This document shows positions 55,422-64,000 of a DNA stretch of 64,000 nt, in pieces. The notes beneath the pieces were generated by a model. That model was not told the origin of the DNA and did no database searches. It was given only the letters and a program-made list of their open reading frames with translations. Each line of letters opens with the position of its first letter. Positions within the stretch are counted from its first letter, which is position 1. The position numbers and the translations under genes are program-made. Origin of the DNA: Gammaproteobacteria bacterium. GTDB taxonomy: Bacteria; Pseudomonadota; Gammaproteobacteria; Steroidobacterales; GCA-2729495. The stretch lies in the NCBI GenBank assembly GCA_015709695.1, contig CP054183.1, forward strand, positions 62,001 through 126,000, written 5' to 3'.

Positions 55422-56390
55422 GTGCGCAGCACGGTGATCCGGCGGGCCGCCGAGCGTGCCGCATGGCTGGCGCTGGCCGGCCTGTTGCTGGCCAGCGTGC
55501 TGGCGCAGCTTGGCCGCTACGGCTGGCTGCCGGAGCTGGCGACGCATTTCCGCCTGCAGTACCTGGCGGGTGCGCTGCTGCTGGTGCTGGTCTTTGCAGC
55601 CCTGCGCCGCCGGTTTCCCGCACTGCTGGCGCTGGCGCTGCTGCTGCTGCATGGCGTGTACGGCGCCGCGTACCTGCTGCCGCGTGCAGGCGGGCGCGAC
55701 GCGCCCGTGGGCGAACCGGTGCAGCTGCTGTCGCTGAACCTGTATTACCGCAACCAGGACCACGCCGGGGTACGCGACTACCTGCTCGGGCGTGATCCCG
55801 CCGTGCTGGTGCTCTCCGAGCTCACGCCGGAGTGGGTGCGCGAACTCGCGCCGGTGACCGCGCGCTATCCATACTGGATGTCGGTGGACCATCGGGGGCC
55901 CTGGGGCCTCGGTGTGTTCTCGCGCTATCCGCTGCGCGAGGCGGTCGCCACGAACCTGGGCGTTCCGGGCAGCGTCAACGTGCGTGCGATCCTCGAGCTG
56001 CCTTCCGGGGCAGTGGAGCTGATGGCGGTGCATCTGTCGTCGCCCACCTCCCCGACGCGCGCGGACATGCGCAACCGGCAGCTGGCCGGGCTGGCGAGGC
56101 TGCTGGGCCCGGAGCGTGCGGCGGGCGCGCCGCCGCGCCTGCTCGTGGGCGACATGAACCTCACGCCGTTCTCGCCGTACTTCCGCACGCTGCTCGCGCA
56201 GACGGGGCTGCACGATGCCCGGCAACAGGACGGCCTGCTCGGCACCTGGCCCAGCTGGCTGCCGCCGATGCAGATCGCCATCGATCACTGCCTGGTGGAT
56301 CGTGCGCTGGCCCCAACCCGCGTTCGACGTGGCCCGGATGTCGGCTCCGACCACTATCCGCTGGAGGTCACGCTGCTTCATGCGCGTTGA
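55422..56390 (+). CDS. Endonuclease/exonuclease/phosphatase family membrane protein
   Basis: A 322-residue protein with three N-terminal membrane helices (residues 12-88) and an EEP domain (from about 100): LLSLNLYYRNQDH, VLVLSELTPEW, LVGDMNLTPFSPYF and GSDHYPL supply the metal and catalytic residues. EEP proteins of this kind often hydrolyse phosphodiesters of lipids. GTG 55422 is the first start in frame. It is cotranscribed with the kinase (10-base gap). Confidence 0.85.
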   Translation: MRSTVIRRAAERAAWLALAGLLLASVLAQLGRYGWLPELATHFRLQYLAGALLLVLVFAALRRRFPALLALALLLLHGVYGAAYLLPRAGGRDAPVGEPVQLLSLNLYYRNQDHAGVRDYLLGRDPAVLVLSELTPEWVRELAPVTARYPYWMSVDHRGPWGLGVFSRYPLREAVATNLGVPGSVNVRAILELPSGAVELMAVHLSSPTSPTRADMRNRQLAGLARLLGPERAAGAPPRLLVGDMNLTPFSPYFRTLLAQTGLHDARQQDGLLGTWPSWLPPMQIAIDHCLVDRALAPTRVRRGPDVGSDHYPLEVTLLHAR

Positions 56391-56515
56391 GGTCGCGACT
56401 GCCGCGGCGTAGGCAAGCCGCGGCCAGACGTGGTAAATAGTCGCAGCGCAGGCCCGGGCCTGCGAGGGCATGCTCCGGGCGCGCACCAGAGGCCCGCTGG
56501 CGGGAGGCAGTTGCG

Positions 56516-58000
56516 ATGAACGTCGTGAGCGAGATCCTCGGCCTGTTCGCCTACGCGTTCGTGGCCGCCATCGGCATCGGTGCCGTCTCCATCCTCGTCA
56601 TCTACGTCATCGACAAGACGCAGACCCGGCATGCGATCCGGCGCAACTACCCGGTCATCGGCCGCTTCCGCTACTTCTTCGAGAATGTGGGCGAGTTCTT
56701 CCGCCAGTACTTCTTCGCGATGGACCGCGAGGAAATGCCGTTCAACCGTGCCGAGCGCGCCTGGGTCTACCGTGCCGCCAAGGGCGAGGAGAACACCGTT
56801 CCTTTCGGCTCCACCCGCGACCTGCGGCCGGCCGGGACGGCGATTTTCGTCAACTGCCCCTATCCGCTGCTGGACGAGGAGACCTGCCCCACCTCGACGG
56901 TGACCGTCGGCCCCGGCAGCCGCCATCCCTATGCCACCAGCCGCTTCTTCCATGTCTCCGCCATGAGTTATGGCGCCATTTCGCGGCCTGCGGTGCTGGC
57001 CCTGTCGCAGGGCGCGCACAAGGCCGGTTGCTGGCTGAACACGGGGGAGGGCGGGCTGGCGCCCTATCACCTCGCGGGCGGCGCCGATGTCGTCTTCCAG
57101 ATGGGCACCGCCAAGTACGGCGTGCGGGAGGCGGATGCGCGCCTGAGCGACCTGCGCCTGGCCGAGCTGGCGAGCTACGGGCAGGTGAAGATGATCGAGG
57201 TGAAGCTGAGCCAGGGCGCCAAGCCCGGCAAGGGCGGCATCCTGCCGGCCGCGAAGGTGACCGACGAGGTGGCGCGCATCCGCGGCATTCCCCGGGGCCA
57301 GGACTCGATCAGCCCGAATCGCCACCTGGAGATCCACGATGCGGGCAGCCTGCTCGATTTCATCAACCGCGTGCGCGACGTGAGCGGGCGCCCGACCGGG
57401 TTCAAGACCGTCTTCGGCAGCTACGAATGGCTGGGCGAGCTCTTCGAGGTCATCCACCAGCGTGGACTCGAGAGCGCACCGGACTTCATCACCGTCGATT
57501 CGGGAGATGGCGGCACCGGCGCCGCCCCCATGACCCTGCTGGACAACGTCGGGCTGCCGGTGCGCGAGAGCCTGCCGCGGGTGGTGGACCTGCTGCGCGA
57601 GCATGGGCTGCGCGAACGCATCAAGGTGGTGGCCAGCGGCAAGATGATCAACCCGGTCGGCGTCGCCTGGGCGTTGTGCACCGGCGCCGATTTCGTCAAC
57701 TCCGCCCGCGGCTTCATGTTCGCGCTCGGCTGCATCCAGGCCATGAAGTGCAACAAGAATACCTGCCCGACGGGGATCACCACCCACGACCGGAACCTGC
57801 AGCGGGGCCTGGTGGTGGCGGACAAGGCCGAGCGCGTGGCGCGCTACGCGCTCGGCATGGAGAAGGAAGTCTCGGTAATCGCCCACTCCTGTGGCGCTGC
57901 CGAGCCGCGCCTGCTGCGGCGGCAGCACTGCCGCATCGTCCAGGCCAGCGGCCAGACGGCGCTGCTGAGCGAACTGTTCCCCGACCCGGCGGCCGCCTGA
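56516..58000 (+). CDS. Membrane-anchored FMN-binding glutamate-synthase-like protein
   Basis: A 494-residue protein with an N-terminal membrane helix (about 8-33), then the GltB central FMN domain: HVSAMSYGAISRPAV, GVREADARLSDLRLAELAS, SGDGGTGAAPMTL and the 3Fe-4S cysteine cluster GCIQAMKCNKNTCPTG. It lacks the GltB glutaminase and C-terminal domains. Such proteins are annotated FMN-binding glutamate synthase family; the reaction is not established. Confidence 0.9.
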   Translation: MNVVSEILGLFAYAFVAAIGIGAVSILVIYVIDKTQTRHAIRRNYPVIGRFRYFFENVGEFFRQYFFAMDREEMPFNRAERAWVYRAAKGEENTVPFGSTRDLRPAGTAIFVNCPYPLLDEETCPTSTVTVGPGSRHPYATSRFFHVSAMSYGAISRPAVLALSQGAHKAGCWLNTGEGGLAPYHLAGGADVVFQMGTAKYGVREADARLSDLRLAELASYGQVKMIEVKLSQGAKPGKGGILPAAKVTDEVARIRGIPRGQDSISPNRHLEIHDAGSLLDFINRVRDVSGRPTGFKTVFGSYEWLGELFEVIHQRGLESAPDFITVDSGDGGTGAAPMTLLDNVGLPVRESLPRVVDLLREHGLRERIKVVASGKMINPVGVAWALCTGADFVNSARGFMFALGCIQAMKCNKNTCPTGITTHDRNLQRGLVVADKAERVARYALGMEKEVSVIAHSCGAAEPRLLRRQHCRIVQASGQTALLSELFPDPAAA

Positions 58001-58025
58001 GCGGCCTGCGCCGCGGGCTCTGCGC

Positions 58026-59873
<1,848 letters not shown>

Positions 59874-59906
59874 CGTTGTACCTCGGCTCGCGCGGGGAAG
59901 CCGCGC

Positions 59907-59912
59907 ATTATA
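59907..59912 (-). promoter_or_regulatory. rpoD promoter -10
   Basis: TATAAT on the minus strand, 34 bases before the rpoD start, preceded by CCCCCA, which could also serve as a sigma-32 -10 (CCCCATAT). No TTGAA-type -35 lies at the right distance, so only the sigma-70 role is supported. Confidence 0.55.
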
Positions 59913-60008
59913 TGGGGGCGAATTGCGGCCAGCCACAGAGGCTTGTGCCCGGAAACCGGCCCGCCCCTGGAACCCGTGGCTGGATTATCGGCAGGCCACC
60001 CGGGGTCT

Positions 60009-61766
60009 TTACCGGGTGCCGCTGGCCTGGCTGCGCTGCAGCTGGCGAAATTCTTCCTTTTCCTCGGCCGTCAGGCCGGCCGCGGCGGCCTTGGACGCCA
60101 GGCTGGCCAGCCGCTCCTCGCGCTCGAGCGCGAGGATCCGCTGCAGGCTGTCGGCGAGCTCGGCCCGGGCGCCGGCTTCCCCCACCGGGTTCGGCGCTGC
60201 CAGCAGGGCCGCCAGGTGCGGGCCTTCCGCCCGGTCCCGGAAGCGTTCCAGGAGGGCACCCGGGTTGAGTCCGGGCTGGGCGCGGGTCAGCTGCAGCAAT
60301 TCGGCGAGCAGGCCGGCTCCCTTGATCCGGGCAGCCGCCAGGCCGGGCGGGGAATCCAGGGTGGCGGCAACCTGCGGATAGCTCAGCACCAGGGCGATGG
60401 CCTGGCCGACCACCGAGGTCCGTCCGCCCACCTGCCTCGCCACAGCACGGCGCCGGGGCGGAGCCGGGGTTTCCCGCAACGGTGCCTCGCCCAGGGCGGC
60501 GGCGAGACGCTCGCGTTGCAGGCCGACTTCCTGGGCCAGGCGGTCGGCCAGGAGTTCGCGATAGACGCCGGCTGGCAGCAGCCCGACCAGTGGCCGGGCG
60601 AGCTCCGCCAGTCGCGCGCGCCCGTCGAGCGAATCGGTGCCGGCCTGCCGGCGCAGTTCCTCCAGCAGGTACTCCGACAGCGGCGTTGCCTGGCCGAGCC
60701 GGGCACCAAAGGCCGCGGCGCCTTCCTTGCCCACCAGCGAGTCGGGATCCTCGCCCTCGGGCAGGAACAGGAAGCGCGCCTGGCGGCCATCGCGCAGCTC
60801 CGGCAACGTGGCCTGCAGCGCGCGCCAGGCGGCGGCGCGGCCGGCGCGGTCGCCATCGAAGCAGAAGACGACCTCCGGCACCACGCGGAACAGCCGGCGC
60901 AGATGCTCACCCGTGGTGGCCGTGCCGAGCGTGGCGACCACATCGCGAATCCCGTGGCGGGCCAGCGACACGGCATCCATGTACCCCTCGACCACCAGCA
61001 GGCGCGCGAGCCTGCGCTCGGCCTGGCGTGCCTCGTACAGCCCGTAGAGTTCCTGTCCCTTGTGGAATACCGGGGTTTCCGGCGAGTTCAGGTACTTCGG
61101 CTCGCCGCTGCCGAGCACGCGGCCGCCGAAGCCGATCACGCGACCCCGGCTGTCGCGGATCGGGAACATGATCCGGTCGCGGAAGCGGTCGTAATACCCG
61201 CTCGCGCCCTCGCGGGCGACGATCAGGCCGGCGGCCAGCAGGTGCTGGTGCGTCTCTTCGCCGCCGTCGAACTGCGTCAGCAGGCCATCCCAGCCGGGTG
61301 GCGCATAGCCGATGCGGAAACCCTTTGCCGTCTCGCCATCGAGGCCGCGTCCGCGCAGGTAGTCGATCGCACCCGGGTGCGCACGCAGGGCCTGCTCGAA
61401 GAACCCGGCGGCGCGGTCCAGCACTGCATACAGGGGCGCCAGTGGCGCCGGCTGCTGGCCGCCGTCTTCCCGTGGCACCTCCAGGCCGAGCCGGGCTGCC
61501 AGCTCCTCCACGGCAGGCACGAACTCCAGGCGGTCGTATTCCATGAGGAAGCCGAGCGCGGTGCCGTGGGCGCCGCAGCCGAAGCAATGATAGAAGCCCT
61601 TGGCCGGACTGACGGTGAAGGAGGGCGTCTTCTCGCCATGGAACGGGCAGCAGGCCTTGAAGTCCCGGCCCGCTTTCTTCAGCTGGATGCGCGAGCCGAT
61701 GATCTCGACGATATCGGCCCGTTGCATCAGCTCGTCGATGAAGTGCTGTGGGATGCGCCCTGCCAT
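60009..61766 (-). CDS. dnaG: DNA primase
   Basis: A 585-residue DnaG. Zinc domain CCPFHGEKTPSF and HCFGCGAHG (residues 40-65); TOPRIM acidic residues in LLVVEGYMDAVSL and VFCFDGDRAGR; a C-terminal helicase-binding domain of weaker conservation. It synthesises replication primers. It lies in rpsU-yqeY-dnaG-rpoD, with a 135-base gap before rpoD and a 99-base gap after yqeY. Confidence 0.97.
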   Translation of the reverse strand: MAGRIPQHFIDELMQRADIVEIIGSRIQLKKAGRDFKACCPFHGEKTPSFTVSPAKGFYHCFGCGAHGTALGFLMEYDRLEFVPAVEELAARLGLEVPREDGGQQPAPLAPLYAVLDRAAGFFEQALRAHPGAIDYLRGRGLDGETAKGFRIGYAPPGWDGLLTQFDGGEETHQHLLAAGLIVAREGASGYYDRFRDRIMFPIRDSRGRVIGFGGRVLGSGEPKYLNSPETPVFHKGQELYGLYEARQAERRLARLLVVEGYMDAVSLARHGIRDVVATLGTATTGEHLRRLFRVVPEVVFCFDGDRAGRAAAWRALQATLPELRDGRQARFLFLPEGEDPDSLVGKEGAAAFGARLGQATPLSEYLLEELRRQAGTDSLDGRARLAELARPLVGLLPAGVYRELLADRLAQEVGLQRERLAAALGEAPLRETPAPPRRRAVARQVGGRTSVVGQAIALVLSYPQVAATLDSPPGLAAARIKGAGLLAELLQLTRAQPGLNPGALLERFRDRAEGPHLAALLAAPNPVGEAGARAELADSLQRILALEREERLASLASKAAAAGLTAEEKEEFRQLQRSQASGTR

Positions 61767-61865
61767 GGTTGCTGGAATCGCGGGCTCCGGGGAGGCGCCT
61801 GAAGGATACGGCCAGGGCTGGGCAGGGGTCCACGGTCGCAGCCGCGGTTGCCTGCCAGGGGTGTG

Positions 61866-62312
61866 TCAGCCGGCGAGCCTGGCCTTGACGAGGTTGCTCA
61901 CCTGGCTCATGTCCGCGCGGCCCTGCAGCTTCGGGCGCAGGGCATTCATCACCTTGCCCATGTCCCTGACGCCGGCGGCGCCGGTGCTGGCCAGGGCGTC
62001 CTCGATCAGCGCCCTGATCCCGGCCTCATCCAGCTGTGCCGGCAGATAGGCCGAGAGGATGCCCGCTTCCTCGGTCTCCCTGGCCTCGAGGTCGCCGCGT
62101 CCGGCGCTGGCGAACTGCGTGGCCGCCTCGCGGCGCTGCTTGATGAGCTTCTCGACGATCTGCAGGACGTCGGTATCGGCCATTTCGCGCCGGTCGTCGA
62201 CCTCGCGCTGCTTGATGGCGGCCATGAGCATGCGGATGGTGCCCAGCCGCAGCTTCTCGCCGCCACGCATGGCGGCCTTCATGTCATCGTTGATCCGGGC
62301 CTTGAGGGACAT
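61866..62312 (-). CDS. yqeY: GatB/YqeY domain protein
   Basis: A 148-residue GatB/YqeY protein: SLKARINDDMKAAMRGGEKLRLGTIRMLMAAIKQ and LPAQLDEAGIRALIEDA. The domain also ends GatB in amidotransferases, suggesting tRNA interaction. Its place between rpsU and dnaG is conserved. Start ATG 62312. Confidence 0.94.
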   Translation of the reverse strand: MSLKARINDDMKAAMRGGEKLRLGTIRMLMAAIKQREVDDRREMADTDVLQIVEKLIKQRREAATQFASAGRGDLEARETEEAGILSAYLPAQLDEAGIRALIEDALASTGAAGVRDMGKVMNALRPKLQGRADMSQVSNLVKARLAG

Positions 62313-62335
62313 GGCCGGTCCTGGGCCCGAGGCGG

Positions 62336-62551
62336 TCAGTAGAGACGACGCCGGCGATTGCTCTCGCGGGAACTGCGCTTGAGCTGGCGCTTGATGGCGG
62401 CCGCACGCTTGCGCTTGCGCTCCTGCGTGGGCTTTTCGTAGAACTCGCGGCGACGCAGTTCGGTCAGCACCCCGGCCTTCTCGCAGGCGCGCTTGAAGCG
62501 CCGCAGGGCGGCATCAAAATGCTCGTTGTCTCGGACGCGTACGCTCGGCAA
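62336..62551 (-). CDS. rpsU: 30S ribosomal protein S21
   Basis: A 71-residue S21 ([20 protein letters not shown] to [11 protein letters not shown]), the normal length when read from TTG 62551. No ATG or GTG gives the right N-terminus, and GAGGG lies 8 bases upstream of the TTG. TTG starts are unusual for highly expressed ribosomal genes. It heads the macromolecular synthesis operon. Confidence 0.95.
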   Translation of the reverse strand: MPSVRVRDNEHFDAALRRFKRACEKAGVLTELRRREFYEKPTQERKRKRAAAIKRQLKRSSRESNRRRRLY

Positions 62552-62581
62552 GTTCGTGACCCTCGGCCGTGATCTCAGGCG

Positions 62582-62604
62582 AAAAAACCGGCGCGCGGCC
62601 GGTT
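62582..62604 (-). terminator. Hairpin with U tract in the rpsU leader
   Basis: AACCGGC-CGCGC-GCCGGTT followed by TTTT on the minus strand, between the promoter and the rpsU start. It has the form of an intrinsic terminator, but it begins only about 4 bases after the predicted transcription start. Confidence 0.55.
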
Positions 62605-62614
62605 GAGGCCGCAC

Positions 62615-62642
62615 AATATAGCCATTCGCGGCCCGATTGCAA
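62615..62642 (-). promoter_or_regulatory. rpsU-yqeY-dnaG promoter
   Basis: TTGCAA (62637-62642) and TATATT (62615-62620) with a 16-base spacer on the minus strand. It lies in the gap divergent from tsaD. Confidence 0.6.
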
Positions 62643-62651
62643 AGCTCCCGG

Positions 62652-63689
62652 ATGAACCGGACCAACACCACCCTGGGTATCGAGACCAGCTGCGACGAGA
62701 CCGCCGTTGCCCTCTACGACCCGGCCCGCGGCCTGCTGGCGCACCTGATCCACAGCCAGATCGCCACCCATGCGCCCTATGGCGGCGTGGTCCCGGAGCT
62801 GGCCTCGCGGGACCACATCCGCAAGCTCCTGCCCATGGTCGACGGTTGCCTGAAGGCCGCCGGGATGACGGGGCCCGAGCTGGCCGGGGTCGCCTATACG
62901 GCCGGGCCCGGGCTGATCGGTGCGCTGCTGGTCGGCGCGACGGTGGCCGTGGGCCTGGCGGCGGCCTGGGGCGTGCCGGCCGTCCCGGTGCACCACATGG
63001 AGGCCCACCTGCTGGCACCGCTGCTGGAAGCGGACCGGCCGGCTTTTCCCTTCGTCGCCCTGCTGGTATCCGGCGGCCACACCATGCTGGTCGAGGTGGC
63101 CGGGCTGGGCCGCTATCGCATCCTCGGCCAGACCCTGGACGATGCGGCTGGAGAGGCCTTCGACAAGACGGCGAAAATGCTCGGCCTGCCCTATCCGGGC
63201 GGCCCGCAGCTGGCACGGCTGGCCGGGGAGGGCCGGCCTGATCGCCATGCCTTCCCCCGGCCGATGCTCAACCGTGCCGGGCTCGATTTCAGCTTCAGCG
63301 GCCTGAAGACCGCGGTGCTGCTCAAGGCCCGGGAGCTCTCCCGGGACGGGCAGCTGGAAGAGTCCGACCGGGTGGATCTGGCCAACTCGTTCCAGGAGGC
63401 CGTGGTCGATACGCTGGTCGCCAAGTGTGCGCGCGCGCTGGAAGCCACGGGTCTGGAGCGATTGGTGGTGGCCGGGGGCGTGGGCGCCAACCGCCGGCTG
63501 CGCCAGCGGCTGCGCGATGACCTGACGGCACGCGGAGCGCATGTCTACTATCCGCGCAACGAGTTCTGCACCGACAATGGCGCCATGGTGGCCCTGACCG
63601 GCAGCCTGCGCCTGCCCGGCGCCGCCGGGCCGGGCGGCCGGGTTGAGGCGCGGGCGCGATGGGACCTCGAGGATCTCCGGCAACCCTGA
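62652..63689 (+). CDS. tsaD: tRNA threonylcarbamoyladenosine biosynthesis protein TsaD
   Basis: A 345-residue TsaD, which attaches threonylcarbamoyl to A37 of ANN-decoding tRNAs. [26 protein letters not shown] (the metal-binding HxExH), SGGHTMLV and [12 protein letters not shown] are present. Divergence from rpsU is the classic arrangement. ATG 62652 is used; a TTG at 62637 is less likely. Confidence 0.97.
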   Translation: MNRTNTTLGIETSCDETAVALYDPARGLLAHLIHSQIATHAPYGGVVPELASRDHIRKLLPMVDGCLKAAGMTGPELAGVAYTAGPGLIGALLVGATVAVGLAAAWGVPAVPVHHMEAHLLAPLLEADRPAFPFVALLVSGGHTMLVEVAGLGRYRILGQTLDDAAGEAFDKTAKMLGLPYPGGPQLARLAGEGRPDRHAFPRPMLNRAGLDFSFSGLKTAVLLKARELSRDGQLEESDRVDLANSFQEAVVDTLVAKCARALEATGLERLVVAGGVGANRRLRQRLRDDLTARGAHVYYPRNEFCTDNGAMVALTGSLRLPGAAGPGGRVEARARWDLEDLRQP

Positions 63690-63728
63690 CCCGGCTGCCA
63701 CCCTGGATTCCACTCTGGCGGGACGCAC

Positions 63729-64000
63729 ATGAGCGACAGCATCTTCCTCAAGGATCTCCGCGTCCGGACCATCGTCGGCATCTGGGAATGGGAGCGGCGC
63801 CTGCCGCAGGTCGTCAGCATCGATCTGGAGATGGCCGCGGACATCCGCCAGGCCGCGGCCCGCGATGACATCGAGGCCACCCTGGACTACAAGGCGGTGA
63901 GCCACCGCGTGCGGGCATTCGTCGAGCAGTCCAGCTTCCAGCTGGTCGAGACCCTGGCCGAGCGCATCGCCGGGATCGTCATGGCAGAGTTCGCCGTGCC
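63729..64000 (+). CDS. folB: Dihydroneopterin aldolase FolB, N-terminal part
   Basis: The first 90 residues, cut by the end of the window. IFLKDLRVRTIVGIWEWERRL and LDYKAVSHRV, with VETLAERIA, are FolB features; the enzyme acts in folate biosynthesis. Start ATG 63729. Its position after tsaD is common. Confidence 0.92.
   Translation, partial: MSDSIFLKDLRVRTIVGIWEWERRLPQVVSIDLEMAADIRQAAARDDIEATLDYKAVSHRVRAFVEQSSFQLVETLAERIAGIVMAEFAV

Noticed and set aside
59907-59920. Sigma-32 promoter of rpoD (CCCCATAT)
   Set aside because: The -10 fits, but no CTTGAA-like -35 lies 13-17 bases upstream.

Overview
The window is GC-rich, densely packed gammaproteobacterial core chromosome. Evidence for this is the order ssrS-zapA-zapB-like-ygfB-pepP-ubiH-ubiI, the rpsU-yqeY-dnaG-rpoD macromolecular synthesis operon with tsaD divergent, rplM-rpsI, a true CRP, and ubiquinone genes including coq7. 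Gene content and base composition fit a lineage near Xanthomonadales, Nevskiales or Steroidobacterales; that placement is inference. I saw no insertion sequence, prophage, integrase, plasmid gene or CRISPR array. The window cuts yhdP at the left end and folB at the right end.

Region by region. 1-6.5 kb: yhdP, a nitrilase-family amidase, tldD, purE and pmbA (both halves of the TldD/PmbA protease). 6.5-11.2 kb: a VPLPA-CTERM surface protein, yihY, purC, djlA and rpe. 11.2-12.8 kb: crp, with two CRP-type palindromes and a trinucleotide repeat in its upstream region, then coq7. 13-17.3 kb: a DUF481 protein, rplM-rpsI, tRNA-Gln, rpiA, a 20-residue lysine-rich micro-ORF, fau, 6S RNA, zapA and a zapB-like gene. 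17.4-21.8 kb: ygfB, pepP, ubiH and ubiI. 21.9-30.2 kb: the glycine cleavage operon, behind a leader that ends like a glycine riboswitch plus terminator, followed by a PfkB kinase and a large exported protease that resembles eukaryotic Nma111. 30.3-35.9 kb: tpm and a set of small envelope, unknown and signalling genes, ending in a GGDEF-EAL protein.

36.0-41.1 kb is the most unusual block. Five tightly linked genes encode a beta-propeller protein, a C39-like cysteine peptidase, a RimK-like ATP-grasp ligase with an extra N-terminal domain, a GCS2-type carboxylate-amine ligase and an N-formylglutamate-amidohydrolase-like enzyme. Together they look like a pathway that makes, and perhaps trims, a small amide- or peptide-linked product. 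A secreted CbiX-like chelatase follows.

42.2-53.9 kb: an MsbA-like exporter operon with typA, small conserved genes, a perfect CRP site in a convergent gap that may drive a small RNA, a glycosyltransferase, lon behind a heat-shock promoter, a degenerate GGDEF protein, an MFS transporter and tRNA-Ile2. 54.1-58.0 kb: a methyltransferase-kinase-EEP hydrolase operon and a membrane-anchored glutamate-synthase-like enzyme. 58.0-64.0 kb: rpoD, dnaG, yqeY, rpsU, tsaD and folB.

CRP links several loci: two sites on crp itself, one on the orphan promoter at 47.9 kb, and a weaker one before the cyclic-di-GMP gene at 35.9 kb. No intergenic stretch exceeds 300 bases; the longest gaps hold the 6S RNA gene and the crp control region.
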